A DNA stretch of 51,320 bases, taken from Porogramme epimiltina (lineage: Eukaryota > Basidiomycota > Agaricomycetes > Polyporales > Polyporaceae). Made by a program: the position numbers and the translations under genes. Location of the stretch: the NCBI GenBank assembly GCA_900155495.1, contig FTLJ01000379.1, positions 1 through 51,320 on the forward strand. The letters run 5' to 3'. Below are positions 1 to 10,828 of this stretch, piece by piece (within the stretch, counting starts at the first letter, position 1; the number at the start of each line of letters is the position of its first letter). The notes beneath the pieces were generated by a model. The model saw nothing but the letters and a program-made list of their open reading frames with translations, was not told where the DNA came from and did no database searches.

Positions 1-645
1 AGGGACGTGATTCCGAGATTCGAAAGGCGGAGAGAGAATGTCGGAATGAGAGCCAAAACGTCGGAATACTATGAGCCAAAACGTCGGAATAAGGCTGTGA
101 GCCAAAAAGTCGGAATAGTAAGAAATTGCCTTATATGGAAATCGCTCCTGAATTCCGTGGTAGCGAAACACGGCGAGACCTCTCGCAGATGCTGAACACC
201 CCGAGAGGCGTTCCGCTTGCATGCTCCAACAACATCGCTGTATGACACAATGTGCGCGATTTAGTGTTGTGTGTGCGCGGTCGCTTATATATGTGTATTA
301 GATTCGATCATTAAACGTACAAATCTGCCACCCTATTCGGCGGCTCACGATGAGACGAAGGGAACATGGAGTCTACCCACGCTATCCTTACGCATGAATG
401 TTCCACCCCAATTGCTATACAAGCTGCTGCTGTACACAATCATGTCATATCTACATCCCAAATCTAGTGACGCTTGTCTACTCTATAATCAACCATCGAT
501 CGTGCTGCCTACTTTCGAGGCTGACCCTCTTCTATCGTGGTGCGCACCTGGCGCAAATAGCGCACAAGGGTGCATCTAGGACTATAACACTCTAAAGACA
601 CAAAGGAGTCCTTCCAAGGAATGAAAACGGAACCAACCTAAACTC
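1..645. other. Left-edge non-coding stretch
   Basis: No gene is supported here. The short open frames have no recognisable sequence and no splice-consistent partners. The only structure seen is the short direct repeat at 50-116. The stretch ends just past the 3' end of the MFS gene. Confidence 0.5.
50..116. repeat. Three copies of an 18-bp direct repeat
   Basis: The core GAGCCAAAACGTCGGAAT occurs at 50-67 and 73-90, and at 99-116 with one C-to-A change. Spacers are 5 and 8 bases. A further TCGGAAT lies just upstream at 41-47. Function is unknown. It could be a minisatellite seed or a cluster of protein-binding sites. Confidence 0.75.
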
Positions 646-3136
646 TTAAACCATGTCCCCTGCCTTCTTCTCCTTTTCACCTGCGGAGTCTTCAGCGGCC
701 TTGGCCTTTTCCTCCGCCTTGCGCGCCTCGACCTCGGCCTGGTGCTTCAGGGCCGCCTCGTCCGCGCGCGTAAGGTCTGTGTGGCGGATGAGGAATATCG
801 CCGCGACGGTCGCGACGGCGTTGAGGCCTGCATTGAGGAGGAAGACGGTGCGGAAGCCGTCGACGTACGCGCCGAGGATGCGTGAGGCCGTCGTGGCGGA
901 CACGCCGAGCGCGGCGAGCGTCGTAGATGCGGAGGACGAGGTCGAGGAGAGGAGTGTGGGGTCGTCGACGACGGCGGAGACCGTGGCGGAGGGGAGACCG
1001 AGGGCGAACATAGAGTGGCGAAGAGAGTTGTTGCTAAAGAGAACGAGACACCTATAATCAAAATATGTTCCGCAGTATGAAGCGTCTATACTCTTACATG
1101 ATAGTCGCGCCGATCGCCAGGGAGAACGTGCCACCAAGTAAACGAATGAACTGTGTTCATACTGTATGAGAACGATAGCTGGAGAGAAGGTTGAAGAAGC
1201 CTTACGTTGCGCACGGCCGTCACAACTGACATATCCCGGCGAGAGACGCTCGCCTGCGCTGCGACGGTAGTCGTCTGCAGAGTCTGTCATGGAGAATGTG
1301 CACATTAGCCCCCCTGTTTGAGAAATTGAATGGTCAAGGGGCACATACTCCACCAGCTCCCGTCCCCGCGAGCAGCATGAAGAAGACAAGTAGACCTTCA
1401 GAAGTGCTGGGCTTGACCGTAGAAAGGCAGCCACATGCAACCGTCCATATCCCAAAGCCCACGTAGATGGTGGTCTACAGCAGACTCTGGTCAATGTAAC
1501 GCTCCTTATAATCCCATGAAGTGCTTACCCTGTACCGCCCTGTCCAGCTGATCAACTGGCCCTATGTTTTTGAATGCGACGTCAGACGAGATGAATCTTC
1601 GAGAAATAGAAGCGCAGACGCACAGAAACAAAGCTCGCCAGGGTCTGACTGACAAGCACCGGGAGGAGGAACACGCCGGAGCGCACAGCTGAGTAGCCTA
1701 GGGCGACCTGGAAGTACTGAGGGAGGTAGAAGAGCGACGAGTAGAAGACGAAGCCACTGAAAATCGCATTTATCAGCACCCCTCACCTCTCAAACAGATG
1801 GGGTAGACGAAAGTACGCACTTGACGAGCATCGTGATGTATACACCAGTGACAGTAACCTGCTTGAATATGTACACTGTTGGGAAGGTTCCGTTAGAGAG
1901 ATGTTATAACGACGGTGGAGATAGACGCACTAGGTATGATGGGCAGCCGCGCACCCTTCCACTCCCAGAAGCAGAAGAGAGCGACAACGAGCACCCCGGA
2001 ACAGAGGGGCGCGAGGACAATAGGCGATGTCCACGGGAACGTCACTCCTCCCTGTAGTAAATCATCAATGCGCATTCTCATGTTGATAAGAGGAGCCGGT
2101 CACTCACCCAAATCAGAGGCAGGATGACGAGGGTGCACCCGGCCAGGGTCAGAGCCGTACCGAAGTAGTCGACGACTGCAAGCTTGCGCGTGATGTCGCC
2201 CTCTACGGGCTTAAGGGGTAGGACGAGCATCACGAACGCGAGCGCACACGCCGACACGGGGACCGTGACCCAGAAGCACCAGCGCCAGCCAGCGTGCTCC
2301 GCGAGGACGCCCCCGAGGAGCGGACCGACGGCGAAGCCGAACGCGACGACGACGCCGATGATGCCCTGGTACTTTCCGCTGCAGGAAGTAGGTGGCCGTC
2401 GGTCAGCGGACGGAGGGGATAGATAGTCTAAAGCTAAAGTTTAGGCTCACCGATCGCGCAAAGATACGACGTCTGAGATAACGATCTGCGCCATGCTCAC
2501 GATTCCGCCCCCGCCGGCGCCGGCGAGGCCGCGGAGGACGATGAGGGCGACGATCGAGCGTGCGAAGCCGGCGGCGAGCGAGCCGACCATGAACGTGCCC
2601 ATCGCGAGGCAGAGCGCGGCCTTACGTCCGAAGATGTCGCTAAAGCGTCCGTCTGCAATGGAACAAAAGCGGACAGGGAAAAAGACGTAAGTGGAAGGAG
2701 GTTTGTCAAAGCATTGAAAAGAGCTCCGCGGCACGTGTCCGGCGCCATGGACCGCGCGTGGTCGTGTGCCGCCGTGTGCCGCCCTGCTCACGAAAATTCG
2801 AGACTCACAGAGCGGCTGGAAGGCGGTGGACGTAAGGAAGTATGCCGACGGTACCCATGAAACGACCGCGCCGGCGTTGAAGGCGGCGGATATGGTCGGA
2901 AGGGCAGTTGCGACGATGGTCGAGTCGAGGCAGGAGACGAGGATGCAGAGGGCGAGGCCGAAGAAGACAGCCATCACCTTGCGGCGCGGGAGGAGGTTCG
3001 TCTGGTCCGTGAGCGACACAGTCTCCGAGCGTAGGCCGGTGGGCTCGAGCTCGTCTACGGCGGTGAGCGCGTCATCATGATCGTGAAGATCCACCGTGGA
3101 CGCATTTTGTGATATGGCCGGAGAGATGGCGGGCAT
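646..3136 (-). CDS. MFS drug/H+ antiporter, DHA2 (14-helix) type
   Basis: Plasma-membrane exporter of the major facilitator superfamily. Eleven exons can be joined in frame: about 3136-2809, 2652-2451, 2378-2108, 2052-1931, 1875-1821, 1756-1624, 1561-1529, 1474-1349, 1283-1206, 1150-1098 and 1033-646. All introns are GT-AG. Exon 1 carries TM1 with CLDSTIVATALPTI. Exon 2 gives motif A (YGRFSDIFGRK) and the TM4 arginine helix (RGLAGAGGGG). Exon 3 gives the antiporter motif C region (GFAVGPLLGG). Later exons give further helices (FVFYSSLFYLPQYFQ, LLGGTFSLAIGATI). The C-terminal tail is charged and rich in Ala, Glu and Lys. The start chosen is the ATG beginning MPAISPAIS; an ATG 44 codons upstream is also in frame but gives a Pro/Arg-rich extension. 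The substrate cannot be told from sequence. Confidence 0.9.
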
Positions 3137-4308
3137 GGTGGTTATGGGGAGGGGGCTCAGCCGCTGGAGCTGGCTTAGGCGGTGTCGTCGGTCAACAACC
3201 GGGATCGTGAGGGGGGCTCGTGAAGGGGCTGGTGGGGTACGAGTCAGCGCGGCACACTTGGACGGCAAAATTTATACGGAAGCTACCTCCCAAGCGCCGG
3301 CAAACTCTCCGGTGTAGATACGTACGTCAACAGAGCCATGATTGGCAAACGCATTGAACACCTGGTCGAACGGCTCGCAGGGGCCGGAGGGAAGAGCGGC
3401 ACGGTTGCGGCAGGTGATGTTTGAACGGGGCTCGGGGAGACCGCGGAGGCGCTATAGGATCAAGGACCGGGGTGCTTGCTAAGATTAGGGTGCGCTAGAT
3501 TTGGCCTCGTGCAGGGATTGGGTACACTGGGGCCGAAGGGTTTCGGATGTTGCGGCCGACGTATAGAGTTGAGAACTTCGTGAAATAGCTTCTACGAATG
3601 ATCTACCAGCGAAATTTGTGCGAGCAGTGTGAGGCGATCCGGTCTGACCTGAAGGCTTGATTTTGAAAGCCTCAGAGGTCGGGCGGGTCGTGGTCGGAAC
3701 CTGAGTGCTCTGCCCGAGGTAGGTTCAGAATTGAGATGTGGGTGTAAACTACTTATCTGTGGCTGTACATGAGGCTATGTGGATTGTCGTCATGTGCAAA
3801 GGGGGCGCGTCCGTCCAGGGGGGCCTGCCGACGCGTGTATGCTTAACCGTTCACTTGACTCGAATTTCGAGAATCAAGTGTTGGGAAGCTGTTTTACTGG
3901 CGACACCGAAGTACCTTATTATCTTAGGGCCGAAGATCCTTGCGCGGCGCTGGTCGTTGAAAGGGGAGGCGGGAACGTGCGCGAAGCCTGGACCTGGGGT
4001 GAACTTGAGTCGCCGATACATTGTCCACCTATCGCTACAAACTCCGACGACCCAATTTGATGGCCGCCACCGACCTAGACCCTTGGCGCCACACCGACGT
4101 CGGGGAGAGATCGAGAATGCGGGTATACCGAGCACGAAGTCGCACGTCTAATGAAGAGAAACATGGTGATATATTGCGCGAATAGAAATACATGGTATAT
4201 TGTAAGGACAGTGATACAACATAATGACGAGACCGGCAGTGAAACATAGATGCATAAGCGACCAGCGCCCTCCTACCATCGTACAACGACCGCCTGAAAA
4301 GAATCAAT
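3137..4308. other. Intergenic stretch between MFS and HMG gene
   Basis: Upstream side of the MFS gene and downstream side of the HMG-box gene. Open frames of up to 137 codons occur on the + strand near 3738-4151. Their translation has no domain or compositional hallmark and no splice context. I see no supported gene. Confidence 0.5.
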
Positions 4309-5400
4309 CTAGTAGATTGGCTCGCTCGTGCACCACTGCGCATAAATATCGTCGAAGGACCTCTCTACCACCTGCTCGTCCTCGGCCCGTTCGTGGCTCG
4401 GTGCAACCATCGGGGGATACGGGTAGGAGGGTTGGGCGGCGAGCGGGGCCTCATCGACGAAACCCTGTGCGTCCATTGGCGGAGCTCCAGGAGCCATAGC
4501 TTGGGGGAAGAAACCATCGTAGCCCAGCGGAGCAGGCGCAAAGAGAGCGTCGTCGATTGGCAGCCCCGCCTCGTCCGACGGCCATGCGCCTTCGAAGGCC
4601 TGAGAGGGGCCCTCCTGCGGCTGAACGATGGCGGGCTGCCCCCACTGTGCGTTTGCAGCGGGTGTCGGGTACCCCATACCCATACGCATGGGCGCCTCTC
4701 GCCCCCACGCGCCATGCTCCGCGGGGACGGACGGCGCGTTGTCGAAGGTGGGCGCATACTGGACGCCTGTGTGCAGTTGACCACCGATGAAAGTCGGGAA
4801 CGGCGCAGGAGGTGCAGTGAGTCCGTAGACGGGAACGAGGAAAGATGGGTCTGGGACGTATGGCGCATAAGGAACACCGCCGTACGGAACGCAGGCACCG
4901 CTGCTCGAGGCGACTCCCAGCATCGGCGGGCCGTAATTGATAGGAGTCTGAGGACCGCTGCTTAGTGAAGAAGCTGCAGGGGTGTTGGGAGCCGAATAAG
5001 CAGCCTCCGCTGGGGGCGGCATCTCCTCCATCGTCCCTCGCGATGCGTTGGCCTTTCTGTGTGGTTTCTTCCGCTCGAAGAGTGCATACTGTTTGCCGTA
5101 CACACGCACTAGTCGATCTCGTTTGTCCTTGATTTCTAGATTCAAATCGAGCCAAGGCGCTCGCTCTTCTGGGGACAGGCTTTGCCAAATTTCCCCGAGG
5201 TGCTTCATCGCACTTTGTACGCCTGAACCCCGTCCCGCGAGGCCCCGCCACGCGTTGAGGAACAGAAAGTACCCGTTCGGGTCACTTGTCACGGGTTTGA
5301 GGAACCGAGCCGTGTCGTCGAGGAACTTTTCACGCGCATGCAACAGGATGGCGTCGTGCGAAATTGCCGGGAAAGGGGGAAAGAAGATGACCAGGGGCAT
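4309..5400 (-). CDS. HMG-box protein, divergent
   Basis: A single open exon of 363 codons, read from the first real ATG (MPLVIFFPPF). Residues about 41-100 look like an HMG box. NGYFLFLNAWRG would be helix I, and KHLGEIWQSLSPEERAPW is the classic helix II pattern with the conserved Trp, Leu-Ser and Glu-Glu-Arg. A basic helix III stretch (IKDKRDRLVRVYGKQY) follows, then a Lys/Arg patch (ERKKPHRKA). The remaining 240 residues are low-complexity, rich in Pro, Ala, Tyr and Gly, with acidic runs that would suit a transactivation region. A nuclear DNA-binding role is inferred from the box. It lies next to a DNA polymerase gene and is one of several HMG-like genes here. Target genes are unknown. Confidence 0.75.
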   Translation of the reverse strand: MPLVIFFPPFPAISHDAILLHAREKFLDDTARFLKPVTSDPNGYFLFLNAWRGLAGRGSGVQSAMKHLGEIWQSLSPEERAPWLDLNLEIKDKRDRLVRVYGKQYALFERKKPHRKANASRGTMEEMPPPAEAAYSAPNTPAASSLSSGPQTPINYGPPMLGVASSSGACVPYGGVPYAPYVPDPSFLVPVYGLTAPPAPFPTFIGGQLHTGVQYAPTFDNAPSVPAEHGAWGREAPMRMGMGYPTPAANAQWGQPAIVQPQEGPSQAFEGAWPSDEAGLPIDDALFAPAPLGYDGFFPQAMAPGAPPMDAQGFVDEAPLAAQPSYPYPPMVAPSHERAEDEQVVERSFDDIYAQWCTSEPIY

Positions 5401-5987
5401 GGCTCGGAGCAGAGTGGCGATCGGTGGGGGCAAGTGGTTGTGGCTACGGCCCGACGGTCAGCAAGGCCCGTGCGTGACGCGAAGGGCGGGGGAGCACGCA
5501 CCTAACGGAACGCTGGATGTCGCAATGCTGCGAATAGCGAGGGGAGGCGATGATGTGAGGGGCGGAAGGAGCTCGAGGTATGGGAGCGGTTCGAAGCGGT
5601 ATGGGTCCTTAAAAGGGTAGGGGAGCGGGGGGTCGGCCAAAGTCAAGCGCTTAATGTAAGGGACGGGGTTAGAAGACTGCAAAGGGAAAGCGTGACGGGG
5701 ACGTCAAGTGAGATCCGTGTGGGCGCGCATTGTTCTGTTTGTACCGTCCAACCCAGCGGACGAAATCGCGAGTGTTGATGAGGCGAAAGAACTCCTTGAA
5801 ACGTCTCTGCACTGGCTCAGTCACGGAGACAATGGACGGGAAGGGGACGAGGGAAGCGAAGGCGAGGGGGGGAGTGGAGATGGGTGACTGGCGCCTAGTT
5901 GGGGTTGCCGCGGCACACCTCAAGCGCAAGACCTGGAGGCGCCATGCGGCCACACCATTTGTTCCCTTTCTTCTTGAGGCGCGGACG
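5401..5987. other. Spacer upstream of the HMG gene
   Basis: Holds the probable promoter of the HMG gene and the 3' flank of the polymerase gene. Both lie on the minus strand. No further gene seen. Confidence 0.45.
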
Positions 5988-8336
5988 TCATAGATCTGCG
6001 TTCCTCAGTGTCGGGTCGACCCACTCTAAACCGAACAGGTCGAATACCTCCTTCTCCGTCCTGGGGAAGAATTCCTTCGTGTCGCGCAAGCGCGTTCTGA
6101 GTGGACAAGCAGTCAGAAACGATACAAGGCATCATAGTCGTGTGAACGGCGCGACGTACATCCCAGAACTGTCGAATTTCATGGCGCACTTCTCTTTTGC
6201 CCACTTGCGGATGTCGCGTTCGAACATGATGGAGCCGGTCCTAAGGTGCGTCCCGCCCCAAGCTCAGTGTCTCGTGAATGCCATGAGCTGCGTAAAGTGC
6301 AACTTACCACCCAAGAACAGCGGTCCAATATACCTCGGGTGGCGCGAAGATGAGGTCGACCCTCCTCCTTACACCGCAATGTAGCGGAGAGGTGGGCGGG
6401 AGGATGAATACTGTGAGTGATTTTTCGAGCGAGTCCCAGTGCGCTGCGCGGAGTGGATCTCGGGAGTGGAAGCCGGCGAGATCTACGGCGGGAGACGTCA
6501 GCGAGTGCCCAACGACGCTAAAGAAGTGGTTCATACGCATAACGTGAGTAACCATGCCTGTTGTAGCGGAACGTCAGCCACAAGAGGCTACGACGAATCT
6601 CCCTATACCCACCGAGGTCGTAGAGCCTTCGCACGAAACGTTTGCAAAGTCCCTTGACCTTCGTCCCGTCTGGGTGGGTGAAGACGATGTCGACGTCATT
6701 GCTCTCGAGCTTCCCTCGTCTGTACCTGCGCGCAATATGGATTAGTCTCAGCTGTAGCGCGACGAGAAGCATCGCGTACCCCCCAACAATCGTGGACACG
6801 CAACCTGGCTCTAAATCTTCAAGCTCCTCCTTAATAACACGACCTATTTCTTCCACTTCCGGCCGGGGAATCCTGGTTGAGAACGTTTATAAGCAACGTG
6901 ATGTATGTTAACAATGTGTACTCACTTCTTCAGTAGATCATCTCGTAAACCAAGGGCGATCCTCACCCAGCTTTCCCCTAGTCCATCGTCTATACGGCCC
7001 AGTCCCTCGCGATTGGACTTCAGCCGCTTCGGCTCTTCCTCGATGATCTCCTTGCTGTTCGAAATCACGTCGCGCTCGACCCCATAATATATCTCGAGAT
7101 GGTCGAGAGAGCGAAGGCCGAGGTTGTAAAGCCGTCTTGCAGATGTCGGTCCGATACCGTAGATAGTGGTGAAAAGAGACAGGGCCTTGAAACGTTCAGA
7201 CGACTTGATGGTCTCTTGTTGACGGGGATGCAGAATGAGAAAATGAGGGTCCTAGAAATAGGAGTGCACGATGAAGAACACGTACCGGCTTCAGATATCT
7301 TCCCAGTGTCAAGGAATTGCTCCACCTATACAGTCATCAGATTGTGAAGTAAGATAGAGAATATGGGAGTGCGCACCATGGCAAAGACCTTCGGCCCTAC
7401 ATATGGTAGCTTCTCTACCTGAGCTAGTGACTGTATGCGTCGGGGATAGGCTGAGGATGTCGCATGAAGTCGGAATGAGGGTCTTACGATGAATGGAGGA
7501 GAAACGCACCCTTGATAGCGGACGCTGCACGTTCGTAGCTCAGAGCACTCCTGTCTTCTCCCTCCAGCACCCGACTCTGCCTGATAATGCTGAGCTCGCG
7601 AACGAGGTCTTGATTCGGGCAAACTAAGGGTGAAGCGCGTTGACAGGCGTAGCGTGAGGTATGGTCGAGTTTCTTCATATTCGTTTTGAGCGGCGGATCG
7701 GGAGGGAGGAGATGGCTCTGCTCCGTGTACTGCTCTTTCCCGCTTGACGGCGAAACGTGAGAAGAAGGCACCATGGACGAGGACGGTATGCTTGGTGAAT
7801 CACTTGAAATGATAGACCTGGTTGAGGATGGGGAATTTGAGGACGCGGTACAAGTGCAGTGACCGCGTTCGCAATCGGGACAGTTTTGCACAGTAGGGTC
7901 GTGAAGGTCTCCAACCGCAACATAGTCCTCGCAGGGCAGAGGCTTCCCCGCCTCCACAGAGTCGCGAAGCCACTGAGGTGTTACTACTGCTTTTGAGCTC
8001 TGCGGACATAGCAAGAACGAGTGCGTCCGGGGGTAAGGAGAGGCGAATTGGTGCAGCAGGAGCAGGACTCACCGCGACCGTCCAAGGCACATGTCTCTCC
8101 AGCCGTCGCCTCATCCGAATCGCCGTGACGATGATGTCTGCATCGCCGGGAGTCTTACACACGCGATGCGAGTGTTGCTCTGCTAAACCAAGTAGCTCCC
8201 GTACTTCCGATGCTTCGAGTTTCGCCTGAATGAGGAAGATAGACACGCCGGCGAGAGCTGTAGTCTTCCGTTGCTTTAGGAGAGGAGGATGAGAGGAGCT
8301 GAATTCAGACTGAGAAGCTGGTCGCTTGAAAGGCAT
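5988..8336 (-). CDS. Family X DNA polymerase with BRCT domain (Pol mu / Pol4-like)
   Basis: Nuclear gap-filling polymerase expected to act in non-homologous end joining. The multi-exon reading joins well. An N-terminal BRCT domain (LAGVSIFLIQAKLEASEV to TPQWLRDSV) is followed by a Ser/Pro/Cys linker, then the 8-kDa region (NQDLVRELSIIRQ, YERAASAIK). Two helix-hairpin-helix motifs follow (VEKLPYVGPKVFAM and IYGIGPTSARRLY). The palm has GGYRRGKLESNDVDIVFTHP, whose DVD gives two catalytic aspartates; an intron splits GG/YRRGK. VDLIFAP gives the third aspartate. The thumb has WTAVLGWTGS and VAPTRLRDTKEFF, ending in NADL. The GW pair in the thumb is the Pol mu/TdT form, in place of the YF seen in Pol lambda and beta. 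The start is the first ATG, directly before a basic stretch. HMG genes lie on both sides. Confidence 0.92.
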
Positions 8337-8893
8337 GTATGAGGATTATAAGCCGGGTATCATTACATAGAGTGGATCAATGGATGGACATGGCGCTGAA
8401 ACAAGACTGGTCTCAGCGTTCTTGTTTTAGCGCAGGAGCGGTGAAAGAGAGACTGACCATGAGATGAGAAGAGGGCTCGCGCGAGTTTGTGGTACCGTTG
8501 CCTCAACGTTAGTGCCTTGTCCTTGAGTGCATGTAGTGTAGTGTCGCTATGGGAAGAGCAAATCTGCTAGGAGACATTGCAGGGACGACTCGGAGTCGCG
8601 ACATGCCTCAAGATATCGGAGGTACCGTTTGACGCCCAACGAAGACGACGTCATCACCGGCTAAACCAAGCATTCCACAGCCGAATTTGTGCCACGTCTA
8701 AATTGTGAGGAAGTTCTTCAGATACTGATCGCAGAGACTCTGTCTATCTATTATACAACGGAATTACAAACAAGGTATATGACGAACAAGCCCCAGTACT
8801 AAAAGTTGGTACGGGGGAGACCTACGGACAGAGGCTTAGGCACCTCGAAACTAAGATACGACGTCTACCAAGTTCTCCAAGAAAGCCGGAACG
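8337..8893. other. Intergenic spacer
   Basis: Promoter side of the polymerase gene and 3' side of the next minus-strand gene. No gene or repeat seen. Confidence 0.5.
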
Positions 8894-10828
8894 TCAAACT
8901 GGTGCCCATTGGTGGGTATAGGATCTATGTGACGACGAATGGGAAGGTCCGGGGGGAAAGTCGAAGCTGATAGCGTCCGCAAACTCTGCGAGTGGGTCTA
9001 CGGGGCCTACGAGGGGAGGGAACGAGGGCGCGCCAAACCTCTCCACCGCATGCTGGACCACGTTGCCCTGTTGGGTATATCCAGGTACTGGGACGGGCTC
9101 GTGATGTTCTTGGGGATCGAGTTCTCCAAACGCCGCCCACGTATCGGGTTGGGTAGAACCTACCGCCGAAGCGTCCAGACCGGCGATATCAGCTGGGAGA
9201 CCATAGTACGGCTCGCTCCCGAGCCCGAATTCTCCCATAGAATCGTATCTGGCGGCGAACGAAGGTTGCATCGTGGCTGCGGCGTCACTCGGGGTATTGC
9301 TTTGGCCAACGTACGCAGGGTGCTGTACCGCGGCGGCGGGCGCCATGTACGAAGGGGCGGTGGGGAAATTGCGGAGAATAGGAAGATTGGGGAGAGCGTG
9401 CGGTAGCGGCGCGGCATATTGGGGTGCGGCTGACGATGTCGCCACGGGTATGAACATCTGCTGCTGCAGGTCTATGTCGGTCACCGGCACGGCCAACCCG
9501 TGCATCCTGAGCGGCAAGCGATTGGGATCCAACCCCTGAACGGAGCCCCGAGGAACCCACGAAGGACCGGCCAGAGGGAAGGGTTGAGGGAAGGGTTGAG
9601 GGAACCGCGAATCCATGAGATGTCCTCCCTGGGGGAGATATAAAATGGGGTAGATCATGGAGGCATCAGGACCGTAAATGTATTGGTAGGAATTGCTCCC
9701 CAAGGGCTGAACTGGAGGAGGTAGAGCCAGAGGCGGGGCAGGGGGCGGTGATGGACCCGTTAAGTCGATGACTTCGTGGACATCTGCGGACGTGTCGGGA
9801 GGGAGGGCGAGGTCTTCAGGGGCTTTGGGGTCGGCGACGGTGGATCCATCGGCTGGTGCTGCTAACTGGGCCTCGCTCGGAGCGATAGCGGCGGCGGAGG
9901 CAGGCTTGCGTCCGCGTCTCTTCGGCGGGGGGCCCGATGTGCGCATGCGTTTCGTGCCGCCGAGCACGGCGGGGTCCAGTTTACCTTCGTCTTCGTCCCG
10001 CTTCCGCTTCACCATCGGTTTGGGTATCACGGCCAGAGGTTCTTCGGGCAGAGGAGGCATATACCCCTCTTCAGGCACGGGCTGCCCTGCAGCCTCGTAA
10101 AACTTCGCCCAGACCTCCCTGTTGGACTTGTGCAGCCTGTGCCACATCCGCGGAAACTCCCTTTTTCGCGCCTCTGGGTTTTGGTCTCCGCCCAAGGTGC
10201 GAATCTTCATGGTAAGCGCAAGCATGTGGTCGTGGAATACGTCGTAAGGGGTCCGCGTTGTACTGGTAGACCCCGAGGAAGGTGTGACGGTGCTTGAGCT
10301 AGCAGATCCTTGAGCGGGGCCAGCGGTGACGGGAGCATGTGTGACGCGTGAGCCACTGAGAGACAGCTGGGCGGGAGTGACGACGATGTCTGGAATACCA
10401 GTGGGAGCCGGAGCAGCGACGGAGACGGCTTCGCCTGAGGAGGAAGAAGCCACGGCATGGGATGGGGATGGGAGATCGGCAGTGGGGGCGGGCAGGCTGT
10501 CTTCACCGTGCTGGTGACCACATCCGTGCGTAGCGACGTGCGAGGGTCCGTCTACCGGAGAAGGGCCACCGGAAGGTACGACCTCGGTGTTGACAGCTCG
10601 TTGAACTTTGGCCGCCTTCTTCGTCTTCTGTGGTTTGAAGAGAGGCTTCGAACCACCGGCTTCTACTTCGGTGATCCCCGCCTGTGACGTCGGGTCGATC
10701 CCTCCGCGCTTCTCCCGGACGAGTTGCTTTACGCGAGCAATCTTCTTCGCTCGAGCGAGTTCTCCTGGTTCTATGGAGGGCTTGCGTGCGCGACGCTCTG
10801 GAGCTGGTGGGGCAAGAGCGTGCTTCAT
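8894..10828 (-). CDS. Large low-complexity protein with HMG-box-like domain
   Basis: An intronless frame of 644 codons from the first ATG (MKHALAPPAP). The N-terminal 90 residues are very basic (RAKKIARVKQLVREKRGG; KPQKTKKAAKVQR), suggesting nuclear localisation. Residues about 193-249 fit a divergent HMG box: TPYDVFHDHMLALTMKI as helix I and FPRMWHRLHKSNREVWAKFYEAA as helices II-III. A second basic patch (PKPMVKRKRDEDE, GPPPKRRGRKPA, AT-hook-like) follows. The C-terminal half is rich in Pro, Ala, Gln and Tyr. I infer a nuclear DNA- or chromatin-binding protein. It resembles the 4309-5400 gene in architecture (box, then Pro-rich tail) but not in close sequence, so common origin is only possible. 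Confidence 0.7.
   Translation of the reverse strand: MKHALAPPAPERRARKPSIEPGELARAKKIARVKQLVREKRGGIDPTSQAGITEVEAGGSKPLFKPQKTKKAAKVQRAVNTEVVPSGGPSPVDGPSHVATHGCGHQHGEDSLPAPTADLPSPSHAVASSSSGEAVSVAAPAPTGIPDIVVTPAQLSLSGSRVTHAPVTAGPAQGSASSSTVTPSSGSTSTTRTPYDVFHDHMLALTMKIRTLGGDQNPEARKREFPRMWHRLHKSNREVWAKFYEAAGQPVPEEGYMPPLPEEPLAVIPKPMVKRKRDEDEGKLDPAVLGGTKRMRTSGPPPKRRGRKPASAAAIAPSEAQLAAPADGSTVADPKAPEDLALPPDTSADVHEVIDLTGPSPPPAPPLALPPPVQPLGSNSYQYIYGPDASMIYPILYLPQGGHLMDSRFPQPFPQPFPLAGPSWVPRGSVQGLDPNRLPLRMHGLAVPVTDIDLQQQMFIPVATSSAAPQYAAPLPHALPNLPILRNFPTAPSYMAPAAAVQHPAYVGQSNTPSDAAATMQPSFAARYDSMGEFGLGSEPYYGLPADIAGLDASAVGSTQPDTWAAFGELDPQEHHEPVPVPGYTQQGNVVQHAVERFGAPSFPPLVGPVDPLAEFADAISFDFPPGPSHSSSHRSYTHQWAPV

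Noticed and set aside
3738..4151. 137-codon + frame as a gene
   Set aside because: No domain, no splice context, and equally long frames on the other strand.
4309..10828. Mating-type locus, because HMG genes are clustered
   Set aside because: Basidiomycete mating loci are homeodomain or pheromone/receptor genes; none is seen here, and neighbours such as MIP are absent.
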